NCBI RefSeq assembly: GCF_015999265.1
Contig: NZ_JAEAGR010000005.1
Coordinates: 124,001-188,000, forward strand
DNA: 64,000 nt
Reading direction: 5' to 3'
Origin: Mobilitalea sibirica
GTDB taxonomy: Bacteria > Bacillota > Clostridia > Lachnospirales > Lachnospiraceae
The position numbers and the translations under genes were made by a program. Below the pieces are notes generated by a model. The model worked only from the letters and a program-made list of their open reading frames with translations, ran no database searches and was not told the origin of the DNA. How positions within the stretch are numbered: position 1 is the stretch's first letter; every line of letters begins with the position of its first letter. Below are positions 47,125-55,270 of the stretch, piece after piece.

Positions 47125-47332
47125 CGTATGTGCGAAAACAAATGGTAAAATATATAGTTGACATGCATTTGTATACTTATTTATGAGTTTATTTGCTATT
47201 ACAAGCTATTAGGGGTAAAATATAAGTATAAATCGCAAGAAGTATTTGACGAAAGAGCTTAAGTTAATTATTATGAAAAGAGTAATTGTTAGAGATTGCT
47301 ACAGATGAGTTATGTTGGGAGGAAACAAGAGA

Positions 47333-48604
47333 ATGGAATTTATGAAAATGGATGCGAAAGCATTACAGAAATACAAAGATGAGTTGATGAGACAGTATGA
47401 GGACTTTCAAAGTCAGAAATTAAAATATGATATGTCCCGTGGAAAGCCTTGTCCCGAACAGTTAGACCTATGTGCAGATATGCTTAATTTGAAGGAATAT
47501 AAAACAGCTGACGGTATAGACTGTAGAAATTATGGGGGGATTGACGGAATTCCTGAAGCAAAACAACTATTTTCCAACCTTCTTGAAGCCGACCCAGATG
47601 AAATAATTATCGGTGGTAATTCTGCACTGAATATGATTTATGACACCATAGCCGGAGCAATGTCTTTCGGTGTATCAGCCGGAGAGATTCCTTGGGGTAA
47701 ACTTCCCAAGGTGAAGTTCTTATGCCCAAGTCCCGGCTATGACAGGCATTTCGCTATATGTGAATTGTTTGGAATAGAGATGATTATCGTGGATATGAAT
47801 TCGGACGGACCGGATATGGACGCGGTTGAAAGACTTGTAGCGGAGGATGAGGAAGTCAAGGGTATGATATGCGTTCCGAAGTATAGTAATCCCAGTGGAA
47901 TTACGTTCTCTGATGAAGTGGTGGACAGGCTGGCAAGGATGAAGACCAAGGCGAAGGATTTTAGAATCTTTTGGGATAATGCGTACTGCGTTCATGATCT
48001 TAATGAGCAGGGCGATAAGCTAAAGAATCTATTTAAGGCTTGTAAAGAGACCGGGAATGAAGACAGGGTATATGTCTATACCTCAACCTCTAAGATAACC
48101 TTCCCGGGAGCAGGCGTAGCCATGATGGCTTCCAGTAAGGCTAATCTTATTCAGATCAAAAAGAGAATATCAATACAAACCATTGGTCCGGATAAGTTAA
48201 ATCAGCTTCGTCACGTAAAGTTCTTAAAAAGCATGGAGAATATTAAGGAACACATGAAAAAGCATGCCATGATTATTGGACCGAAATTTACCGCCGTGCT
48301 TGATATACTTGATACACAGTTAAAAGGAAAAGAAATCGCTTGGTGGAATAAACCGAACGGAGGATATTTTATCAGCTTAGATACTTTAGATGGATGTGCA
48401 AAAAAAGTAGTTGCCATGTCAGCCGAAGCAGGTGTGGTTATGACCGGCGCAGGGGCAACCTTCCCCTATGGTAAGGACCCCAGAGACAGGAATATCCGCA
48501 TAGCACCGACGTTCCCTTCCTTGGAGGAACTTACGAAAGCGATTAAAGTAATCTGCATCTGTATTCAAATCGTAAGTATAGATAAACTATTAGAGAATAA
48601 ATAA
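47333..48604 (+). CDS. Class I aminotransferase (aspartate aminotransferase-like)
   Basis: 423 residues from ATG 47333, which follows GGGAGG; an in-frame ATG seven codons earlier overlaps this site. The N-terminus KYDMSRGKPCPEQLDLCADML and the RNYGGIDGIPEAKQLF region match the MocR-derived aspartate-aminotransferase-like group (Pfam Asp_aminotransf). The core PLP fold is seen in FLCPSPGYDRHFAICELFG, VPKYSNPSGITFS and WDNAYCVHDL, with the PLP lysine in TSTSKITFPGAGVA. A C-terminal GGYFISLDTLDGCA and RNIRIAPTFPS complete it. The likely reaction is amino transfer between an amino acid and 2-oxoglutarate; the exact substrate is unsure. It precedes the HAD gene by 44 nt. Confidence 0.9.
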   Translation: MEFMKMDAKALQKYKDELMRQYEDFQSQKLKYDMSRGKPCPEQLDLCADMLNLKEYKTADGIDCRNYGGIDGIPEAKQLFSNLLEADPDEIIIGGNSALNMIYDTIAGAMSFGVSAGEIPWGKLPKVKFLCPSPGYDRHFAICELFGIEMIIVDMNSDGPDMDAVERLVAEDEEVKGMICVPKYSNPSGITFSDEVVDRLARMKTKAKDFRIFWDNAYCVHDLNEQGDKLKNLFKACKETGNEDRVYVYTSTSKITFPGAGVAMMASSKANLIQIKKRISIQTIGPDKLNQLRHVKFLKSMENIKEHMKKHAMIIGPKFTAVLDILDTQLKGKEIAWWNKPNGGYFISLDTLDGCAKKVVAMSAEAGVVMTGAGATFPYGKDPRDRNIRIAPTFPSLEELTKAIKVICICIQIVSIDKLLENK

Positions 48605-48648
48605 GATTAATCCAATCGAGACACTGACGAGAGGCAACAGGAGATAAA

Positions 48649-49350
48649 ATGAAAGATACGAATAGGCTTATACAGCCAGAGGTATTAGTGACGGATTTTG
48701 ATCGGACTTTGACCTATCTATATAAGGATCCTACGCTTTTACCGGAACTGGCCAATCGGATTCGTTCACTTTATGGCAGGAGCTTAGAGATACCCCGTGA
48801 ATATGTAGAGAATGAAATCGACGGTTATATGGTTTGGCATAAGCTTCATGATATTGCAGTGAAGAACTTTCCAAAGGCGGAAGCAGATAGGATCAATAAG
48901 CAGGCAGAGGATGTCGTTACAGATTTTGAATTACAGATTGTAAAAAGAGTTGGATTGTTTCCCGGTGTCCCGGAAGCGGTAAGACAGCTTCGGTCCAAAG
49001 GAATAAGGCTGGGCCTTGTATCAAGCAATGCAACCTCAGTCGTACAATACGCCCTTTTAGAAGTTAACATTCTAACAGAGTTTACCTATGTAGATGGCAG
49101 GCCTTATCCGTTTCATCCAGAACTTATAAAACCCAATCCCTATCCGCTTAACAAAGCACTGGCAGCCATGAACGCAGATCAAGCATCGTTTTGGTATGTT
49201 GGGGACGATAAGGTAGATATGGTGGCAGCAAAAGCTGCGAATGTTACCGCTGTCGGAGTATGTACGGGTCGTTACCTTAAAGAGGAGCTTTTAGAGGCAG
49301 GAGCAGATATGGTATTAGCGTCTTTTATGGATATACCGTCATATTTTTAG
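48649..49350 (+). CDS. HAD-superfamily hydrolase
   Basis: A 233-residue phosphatase-like protein. Motif I is VTDFDRTLTYL, with the nucleophile Asp and the second Asp two residues later. Motif II is LGLVSSNATS. Motif IV is WYVGDDKVDMVAAKAANV, with the metal-binding aspartates. The cap lies between motif I and II. It fits a phosphoglycolate phosphatase-like or nucleotidase activity; the substrate is unknown. A GGAG site precedes the ATG. It shares the direction and probably the transcript of the aminotransferase. Confidence 0.87.
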   Translation: MKDTNRLIQPEVLVTDFDRTLTYLYKDPTLLPELANRIRSLYGRSLEIPREYVENEIDGYMVWHKLHDIAVKNFPKAEADRINKQAEDVVTDFELQIVKRVGLFPGVPEAVRQLRSKGIRLGLVSSNATSVVQYALLEVNILTEFTYVDGRPYPFHPELIKPNPYPLNKALAAMNADQASFWYVGDDKVDMVAAKAANVTAVGVCTGRYLKEELLEAGADMVLASFMDIPSYF

Positions 49351-49366
49351 ATCTATATGGATCGTA

Positions 49367-49411
49367 CTGTATCTATGTGTAGCAACACATGGATACGGTT
49401 TTATTTTTTTA
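49367..49411 (+). terminator. Terminator between the HAD gene and the Tad-like operon
   Basis: CTGTATCTATGTGT (49367-49380) pairs with ACACATGGATACGG (49385-49398) with wobble pairs over a 4-nt loop. TTTTATTTTTTTA follows. It is strong and isolates the operon downstream. Confidence 0.85.
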
Positions 49412-49506
49412 TCATGGAGATAACTGTGTGTATGCAATCACTGTATTTTGTGTAACCTATACAAAAATTTATAAAAAGTCTGTTACTTTTATTTTACCGA
49501 CAAGTA

Positions 49507-49535
49507 TTTACAAAATATGTATTTTGATTTATGAT
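49507..49535 (+). promoter_or_regulatory. Candidate promoter of the Tad-like operon
   Basis: TTTACA (49507-49512), a 17-nt spacer and TATGAT (49530-49535). It lies 160 nt before the first gene. The AT-rich leader carries a direct TAATATCAAAAAT repeat (about 49570-49599) and no terminator. Confidence 0.5.
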
Positions 49536-49694
49536 AAGTATAGTATAAATGTAGGTTAAACTATCTAAGTAATATCAAAAATGTAATATCAAAAATCTAA
49601 TTCTAATCATATCAAGTCTCTATATTTCTATTATTCATTTCATAATTCTTCATAATAAATCTGATTTCTATAAGTTAATAAGGGGGTATTCTAT

Positions 49695-50552
49695 TTGAAA
49701 ATTGCGTTCTGGAGCAACGGTGTAGACCCGTGTGGAGTTACTGCGAATCTGGCAGCAGTCAGTGTTGCTACTGTTATTCGTTATCCATATAGGATTATCG
49801 CATTGGAAAATCATCTATGCCAAGATAATCTCGGCAAGGCATACATGGGAATATCACGGGCAGGTATCACTGGAGAGGCAGGAATTCACTACTACGAAGG
49901 TGGAGGTATTGAAAGTTTACTTCGAAGAATCTACCATGGAGAGAATAAATCCGGTATTCTAAAATCTTATATCAGAGATATTATACAGGAACATCTGTAT
50001 TATATTCCGCAAAGCAGAGTAATACATAATGAATTATTCAATTATGAGTTCAATCATAGCGCCAATCATCTTTTTCATCTCTTAGAGGAATATGCTGATC
50101 ACAGTTTTATTGATACGGCAGGCTTTAATAATCTTAGTACAAGGACAATTCTTGAGGCAGCAGATCTTATTGTTGTTAATCTATGTCAAAATCAAATTTA
50201 TCTTGAAGAATTTTTCGATAATCACTCATCCCTTATATCCAAAGCAGTATTTATTGTTGGAAAATGTACGCATCAATCCATCTTTAACAGCAAAAGAATA
50301 TCAAAGTTATATAATATTCCCACAGAATTAATCGTAGAAATACCTTACAATGAACATTTTTATAATTCCATGATGAATGGGAGTGTAGTAGAGTTTATTT
50401 CCAGAAATTATTCTTGTTCAAAAGAAAGCACGAATTATAGATTTATTCAGTCTATAAAAAAAGCTACAGGTTTGATTATCAACAGTGTAGAGTTGATACA
50501 CACAAATCATAAGGAGATGAAAACCGCAAGTGTCTCAGATACAATTATTTAG
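49695..50552 (+). CDS. Degenerate P-loop protein, CpaE/TadZ-like (1)
   Basis: 285 residues from TTG 49695, set by AAGGGGG. The N-terminal strand-loop-helix KIAFWSNGVDPCGVTANLAA sits where a MinD/CpaE-type deviant Walker A would be, but both signature lysines are missing. Later parts look like the same fold: YADHSFIDTAGFNNLSTRT (Walker B region) and ADLIVVNLCQNQIYLEEFF, IPTELIVEIPYN. In Tad systems TadZ/CpaE helps place the machine. Without a catalytic lysine this one may be structural. It is paralogous to 52607-53413. It is the first gene of the operon, and its end overlaps the next start by 23 nt. Confidence 0.7.
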   Translation: MKIAFWSNGVDPCGVTANLAAVSVATVIRYPYRIIALENHLCQDNLGKAYMGISRAGITGEAGIHYYEGGGIESLLRRIYHGENKSGILKSYIRDIIQEHLYYIPQSRVIHNELFNYEFNHSANHLFHLLEEYADHSFIDTAGFNNLSTRTILEAADLIVVNLCQNQIYLEEFFDNHSSLISKAVFIVGKCTHQSIFNSKRISKLYNIPTELIVEIPYNEHFYNSMMNGSVVEFISRNYSCSKESTNYRFIQSIKKATGLIINSVELIHTNHKEMKTASVSDTII

Positions 50553-50784
50553 AGGCGTTCTAATTTATATAACAGGAGCATTTCTTTTTGGTGTTCTGAT
50601 TTATATCGTTGGTTATAAAAACAATATAGGGTTAAGAAAACGAAGAAGTGAGTATAAGAATAGAGAGTATAAGGGCAGGAATGATATTAAGTTCTGGATT
50701 ATTATAACTTATCTATGTATCTTGGCTTGTCTGGTTATGCTTACATTTATTATACTAAAATACTTTATCAGAGGTGTGGTATGA
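50530..50784 (+). CDS. Small two-TM membrane protein
   Basis: An 84-residue peptide from GTG 50530, with an AAGGAG site 13 nt before. Two hydrophobic helices (LIYITGAFLFGVLIYIVGY and FWIIITYLCILACLVMLTFIIL) flank a very basic, Arg/Lys/Tyr-rich loop (LRKRRSEYKNREYKGRND). It overlaps the P-loop gene at its start and the SAF gene by 4 nt at its end (ATGA), so translation is coupled. I recognise no family. Its place suggests an inner-membrane accessory part of the pilus machine. Confidence 0.65.
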   Translation: MSQIQLFRGVLIYITGAFLFGVLIYIVGYKNNIGLRKRRSEYKNREYKGRNDIKFWIIITYLCILACLVMLTFIILKYFIRGVV

Positions 50785-51944
50785 GAATAAGAAGAAGATT
50801 TAAACGAACAACAAGGCAATATATTATGGTTGCTCTTATCTGCATTGTTGTGATTGGAGGTGCCGCATCTTTTACCTCAGTTGTTATAACAGGGCAGATT
50901 AGAGATGAGTATCAGACAAAGTTAGACAAAGCATATATGGATATGAAATTGAACCAAAGAGGAGTTTTTATTGCCACAACTGATATAAAGTCTGGTGACT
51001 TCATTACAAAGGATAATGTAGATTTTAGGACAGTTTATGCATCACAACCGAAAGAGACATACATCGGTTCAGAGGGAATAGGAAAAGTTGCTATCTTGGA
51101 TATTCCTGCCGGAACCCACATACAAAAAGGTATGCTTACATCCAATACAATATCCTCTGAATTTCGAGAACTAGAGTATAATGTGATACATATCAGTTCC
51201 AATATTATCAGTGATGATACGGTGGATGTCAGGATATTCTATCCGAATGGTGAATCCTATGTGGTTTTATCAAAAAAGATAGTTAAAGGATTGATACCCG
51301 AAAGCTCTACCTGTTATCTATGGCTTGATGAAGAGGAACATCTAAGAATGTCAGCTGCTATCGTAGATGCCGGATTATATCCGGGTTCCAGATTATATGT
51401 TACAAAATACATTGAACCCAGAATACAGGAAGCATCGATTATAACCTATACTCCAAGTCTATCAATATTATCTTTGATAGAACAAAATCCGAATATAGTC
51501 GTACGTTATTCACAGGAATTAAATAAGCAGGTAAGGAAGGCTTTGGAGAACCGATTGGCAACGAATATGGAGAACGATGTGTCTGCGGTAGAATGGGAGG
51601 TTATGCCGGATGTAGGATATGTACCTGTTCTTCCTATACCAGATTTAGAAACTGATGACGATGATAATAGTTCAAACAATGAGATGTCATCTACGCAGGG
51701 TTTAAAAACAGATAGTGCTTCTTCAAGCACAAAACATAAATCCGATCTAGCATCAGAAGAGGAGCAGAACTCGTCCGGTGGAGATGATAACGAGTCTCTA
51801 TCAAATATATATAAGCCTTCAGCGAATAATTCTAATCTTTATGAAAAAGATGACCATGGAGCTGACTTGGGGAATAGTAATGATTTTTTATATTATGCAG
51901 AGGAAGCGGCTGCGAAGGATGGTGATACCGAATATGGCGAGTAA
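50781..51944 (+). CDS. SAF-domain protein, CpaB/RcpC-like
   Basis: 387 residues from ATG 50781, which overlaps the previous stop; an earlier frame start is ruled out by that overlap. A membrane anchor at residues about 14-38 (YIMVALICIVVIGGAASF) is followed by a SAF domain at about 60-125 (GVFIATTDIKSGDFITKDNV; GKVAILDIPAGTHIQKGML), the hallmark of CpaB/RcpC. A second region (YNVIHISSNIISDDTVDVRIFYPNGESYVVLSKKIV) resembles the CpaB C-terminal domain. The last 110 residues are low-complexity and acidic/Ser/Asn-rich. CpaB/RcpC is associated with the assembly channel in diderm Tad systems. Here, with no outer membrane, it may act in the wall space. Confidence 0.78.
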   Translation: MRIRRRFKRTTRQYIMVALICIVVIGGAASFTSVVITGQIRDEYQTKLDKAYMDMKLNQRGVFIATTDIKSGDFITKDNVDFRTVYASQPKETYIGSEGIGKVAILDIPAGTHIQKGMLTSNTISSEFRELEYNVIHISSNIISDDTVDVRIFYPNGESYVVLSKKIVKGLIPESSTCYLWLDEEEHLRMSAAIVDAGLYPGSRLYVTKYIEPRIQEASIITYTPSLSILSLIEQNPNIVVRYSQELNKQVRKALENRLATNMENDVSAVEWEVMPDVGYVPVLPIPDLETDDDDNSSNNEMSSTQGLKTDSASSSTKHKSDLASEEEQNSSGGDDNESLSNIYKPSANNSNLYEKDDHGADLGNSNDFLYYAEEAAAKDGDTEYGE

Positions 51945-52602
51945 TATAATTGCTTATGTCGGTATGGATAGTTTTGATGTCATGCTGTATTTATCCAGAC
52001 TATTATCGGTGTTAGGAAAGAAAGTTTTACTAATTGATCATTCAGAAACCTTGTCGCTCACATATTCTATTCCTCAACCGGAAGGGGTTAGTTGTAAATC
52101 AGATATCATACATTACAGAGGAATCGAATTTACTACAATGGTAGTAGCAGATGAGGTGATTAAAGAATATGACGATGTTTTAATAGCCTATGGTTATACC
52201 AGGCAATTCCAAGATATCCATTACTGCAACCGTATCATTTATGTAACGAATCTATATAGGTATAATCATGAGAGATTACTAAAACTCAGACATAAGGATT
52301 ATATTGGTAAGAGTGTGGTAAGGTCATTGCTTGTGAAAGATATTATATCTTCATTTATTGATCTTGAAATAATATCTGAGAAAATTGATCCGTTGATCCA
52401 TAATAACCAGATTGACTATCTGTTTATGGATGAAAGGGATGAAATAAGCAGTCTGTTATGTCATCATAGCTATCTACCTTGTTTAAAGAAGATAACAGGA
52501 CAGATGAAGAAATATCTGATGAATGAAGTAAAAAATATGCATCCTCAGTTAGAATATAAACACATTAAATGTGCCTTACATAAGGCAAGGAAAGGAGTGT
52601 GA
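51934..52602 (+). CDS. Degenerate P-loop-like protein (2)
   Basis: 222 residues from ATG 51934, overlapping the SAF gene by 11 nt; ATG 51919 is also possible. The N-terminus NIIAYVGMDSFDVMLYLSRL followed by VLGKKVLLIDHSETLSL copies the strand-loop-helix and Asp-bearing second strand of ParA/MinD-type proteins, but the nucleotide loop (GMDSFDV) lacks Gly-Lys-Thr. The middle EYDDVLIAYGYTRQ and CNRIIYVTNLYRYNHERLL fit the same fold. The C-terminal third is helical and basic. It probably binds no ATP in the normal way. Function unknown; its place between CpaB-like and TadZ-like genes suggests a platform role. Confidence 0.6.
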   Translation: MASNIIAYVGMDSFDVMLYLSRLLSVLGKKVLLIDHSETLSLTYSIPQPEGVSCKSDIIHYRGIEFTTMVVADEVIKEYDDVLIAYGYTRQFQDIHYCNRIIYVTNLYRYNHERLLKLRHKDYIGKSVVRSLLVKDIISSFIDLEIISEKIDPLIHNNQIDYLFMDERDEISSLLCHHSYLPCLKKITGQMKKYLMNEVKNMHPQLEYKHIKCALHKARKGV

Positions 52603-52606
52603 AGGA

Positions 52607-53413
52607 TTGAAAATATCCTATTGGTCACCGGTCCATGGACAGGCAGGAACTACAAGTAACATATTAGTTACTGCTTTAATTGCCGGTATGGTTTATAACA
52701 AAGAATGCCTTTTGACACAAACACACTTCAATTTTAATAATATGGAGGCACCGTTAATAGGGAGCAACTCAAAGAATGCCAAAACCACCGATTATTTTCG
52801 TGACATAGGATTAGATTCCTTAATCCGTAATTATAAAGCTTCTAAACTAAAACAAGAATCAATTGAAGATTGCTGTATATCCCTTCCGGGTACCGGCATT
52901 CACTTATTACCGGGGACTTGTAAGAGTAATAGAGATACCTTTGAAGATGAAATGGAAACAATATTTATAAATTTAATAAGAACAATAGAAAAACATATGG
53001 GCATTGTATTTATTGATCTTAATTCAGGTAATCATCCTCTTTCATTGAAGGTGATAGCAGATTCTGATTTGACAGTAGTTAACCTAAGTCAGAACATGGG
53101 CTTTATCGATTATTTTTTTGATACCTATTATCATTTAATCTCTAGTAAAACATTCTATTTATTCGGAAATTATGACTGCAATTCTAAATACAATATCTAC
53201 AATATTCGAAGACGATATCGTAAGTACATTACTCCCCAAAATTCAGGAGCTATTCCTTATAATACTATGTATCATGATGCCCAGTGTGATGGAAAGATAA
53301 TTGAATTTATAAAAGAGAATCATCAAATTCGAAGATCTGACCATAATGGATTTTTCATGGTTAAGTCGATAAATGCTGCTGATAAGATACTTAAGCAGGC
53401 AGGAATACAGTGA
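52607..53413 (+). CDS. Degenerate P-loop protein, CpaE/TadZ-like (3)
   Basis: 268 residues from TTG 52607, with AAGGAG 11 nt before. It begins LKISYWSPVHGQAGTTSNIL, clearly parallel to the first P-loop protein (same TTG start, same K-I-x-[FY]-W-S). It has a G-Q-A-G-T-T-S-N loop in which Thr takes the place of the Walker Lys. MGIVFIDLNSGNHPLSLK and SDLTVVNLSQNMGFIDYFF mirror the Walker B and third-strand parts of the paralogue. It is 4 nt after the previous gene and 26 nt before the ATPase gene. Together with the other two it makes three related non-canonical P-loop proteins in one operon. Confidence 0.7.
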   Translation: MKISYWSPVHGQAGTTSNILVTALIAGMVYNKECLLTQTHFNFNNMEAPLIGSNSKNAKTTDYFRDIGLDSLIRNYKASKLKQESIEDCCISLPGTGIHLLPGTCKSNRDTFEDEMETIFINLIRTIEKHMGIVFIDLNSGNHPLSLKVIADSDLTVVNLSQNMGFIDYFFDTYYHLISSKTFYLFGNYDCNSKYNIYNIRRRYRKYITPQNSGAIPYNTMYHDAQCDGKIIEFIKENHQIRRSDHNGFFMVKSINAADKILKQAGIQ

Positions 53414-53439
53414 AAGGAACATGAGAGGGTGTAAGGAAG

Positions 53440-55254
53440 ATGGCTTTTTCATATGGAAATATAATTATCATAACAGTGATGATTTTGGTTGGTATCATAA
53501 TAATTTACTTTATCTTTAAGAAAGATCCTGAACCGGAGGAGGATACGAAACAGGAGGATATCTATTCGATTTCATATTTAATACAGGGGGTGCGTAATCT
53601 TTTCAATGAAATAATAAATCAGAATATTGCACAACTATATCTCAATCGAAAGGAGACGAAAAAGCGGGAACAACAAAAAGCAAGACTGATTACTGCACTT
53701 CGTTGCTGTGCTCAGGGGAAAATCGGAGAAAAAGAATATGTTAAGGATTATATGAAAGACCTACTGCAAAGTAATCTTAATATAAACGAAAATACCATCG
53801 ACAGGATCATACCTTTTCATGCACCTTCGTTTATGACAGCACAAGATAAATTTGAGATATTACTTTATATCATGAAAAAAGAATATAGTCTCCAAGCATT
53901 TCATCAATTGAGTGCTCTGTGCGGTTTTGAAAAACCAAAGAAGAATGCATATGGTACGTATTATGAAATTACCGATCAGGATGTTCATCTCGCTTATGAA
54001 TTGTATGCTAAACCTTTATGCTATTTAGACAAATTGAATATTGTCACTCAAAGAGTATATCAGGGATCATATGGCTTTTCGATTGCCGATGAGTTAAGAG
54101 ATATGAATATAGATGGAATATCCGGTGGTGTTTCAGGAATTACTACAGAACAATATAACTACCTAGAAGAAGTGTTTTTGCATGAGGTTACAGGTCAACA
54201 TCATGCTTATGACAGTCTATGGATTTTTCTTCACGGTAAAGCAATACGTATGTCATTTCTTAGATTTGGAAGTCTGAGTGAATTAATAAGAGTGTGTAAA
54301 AATCTATATAGCTATGATAATGTAGGGCACCTTACCTCCACGAATGGATACAAACTTACTTATTTGCAGGATGGGAGTCGTGTAGTAGTCGTCCGTCCAA
54401 AGTTATCGACACACTGGGCTTTTTTCGTACGTAAGTTCGACAGTGCAAAAAATATGGGTTTAATGGAATTAATTCGTGATGAGGGTAAGGAAAATGTAGT
54501 TGAGGTGATTAAATGGGCTGTAAGAGGATGTTTAAATATCATTTTATCAGGGGATCAAAACTCCGGTAAAACCACAGCATTGAAAGCTATGATACGCTAT
54601 ATAGACCAGAAATACCCGATACGAACAACGGAACAGGAGTTTGAATTATGGTTAAATCATGCATATCCCAAAATAAATGTCATTAGTTTTAGAGCATCTG
54701 AAGAAGTAAGTATTATAAACGCAATTAACATTCAGAAGAAAACCGATGCCAGTATTATGATATTAGGAGAAGTAGCCAGTAACGATCTTGCCGCTGCATT
54801 TATAACTCTGACTCAGGCCGGAACAAAAGCAACCATGTGTACCTGCCATTGTGTTTCAACAGAAGACTTAGTAGATTATTTTCGAAACGCTATTTTAAGT
54901 GAAGGTACCTTTAGCAACGAGCTCATTGCTGAAGAGCAGGTGGCGAATGCAATCAACATCGATATCCACTGGGAAAAGTCCGGTGATGGTCATCGATATA
55001 TCAGTTATATCAGAGAAATCATTCCTTACCCAAGGGACGAAAAGTGGCCTGAGAATACTATGGATTGTATTGCAGAAGGATTAAAACGAATGTCAAGAAA
55101 GAGAACGTTTTATTCCAGGGATATTATTGTTTATAAAGATGGTAGATACATAAGGATGAACTCATTTAGTGATAGATTGGCGAACAAGATAGCAAAGAAT
55201 TTAAATCAATATGAAAAAGAAGCTTTTCATAACTTTAATAACATAGGAGGATAG
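53440..55254 (+). CDS. Membrane-anchored TadA/CpaF-type secretion ATPase
   Basis: A 604-residue type II/IV secretion superfamily ATPase. Residues about 8-28 form a membrane helix (IIIITVMILVGIIIIYFIF), and residues 30-150 are an added helical region; TadA/CpaF proteins are normally soluble. The N1 region is diverged. The ATPase core has Walker A G371-DQNSGKTT (K377), an Asp-box-like DGSRVVVVRPK, Walker B MILG443-EVASND and a His-box-like TQAGTKATMCTCHC. Usual forms of the last two are GEVRGxEA and TGHxGSxxTxHA, so conserved Arg and Gly residues are changed. It should drive pilus assembly or secretion from the inner face. The lysine is kept, so it is probably active. Confidence 0.85.
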   Translation: MAFSYGNIIIITVMILVGIIIIYFIFKKDPEPEEDTKQEDIYSISYLIQGVRNLFNEIINQNIAQLYLNRKETKKREQQKARLITALRCCAQGKIGEKEYVKDYMKDLLQSNLNINENTIDRIIPFHAPSFMTAQDKFEILLYIMKKEYSLQAFHQLSALCGFEKPKKNAYGTYYEITDQDVHLAYELYAKPLCYLDKLNIVTQRVYQGSYGFSIADELRDMNIDGISGGVSGITTEQYNYLEEVFLHEVTGQHHAYDSLWIFLHGKAIRMSFLRFGSLSELIRVCKNLYSYDNVGHLTSTNGYKLTYLQDGSRVVVVRPKLSTHWAFFVRKFDSAKNMGLMELIRDEGKENVVEVIKWAVRGCLNIILSGDQNSGKTTALKAMIRYIDQKYPIRTTEQEFELWLNHAYPKINVISFRASEEVSIINAINIQKKTDASIMILGEVASNDLAAAFITLTQAGTKATMCTCHCVSTEDLVDYFRNAILSEGTFSNELIAEEQVANAINIDIHWEKSGDGHRYISYIREIIPYPRDEKWPENTMDCIAEGLKRMSRKRTFYSRDIIVYKDGRYIRMNSFSDRLANKIAKNLNQYEKEAFHNFNNIGG

Positions 55255-55270
55255 TAAAATGATGTAACGA

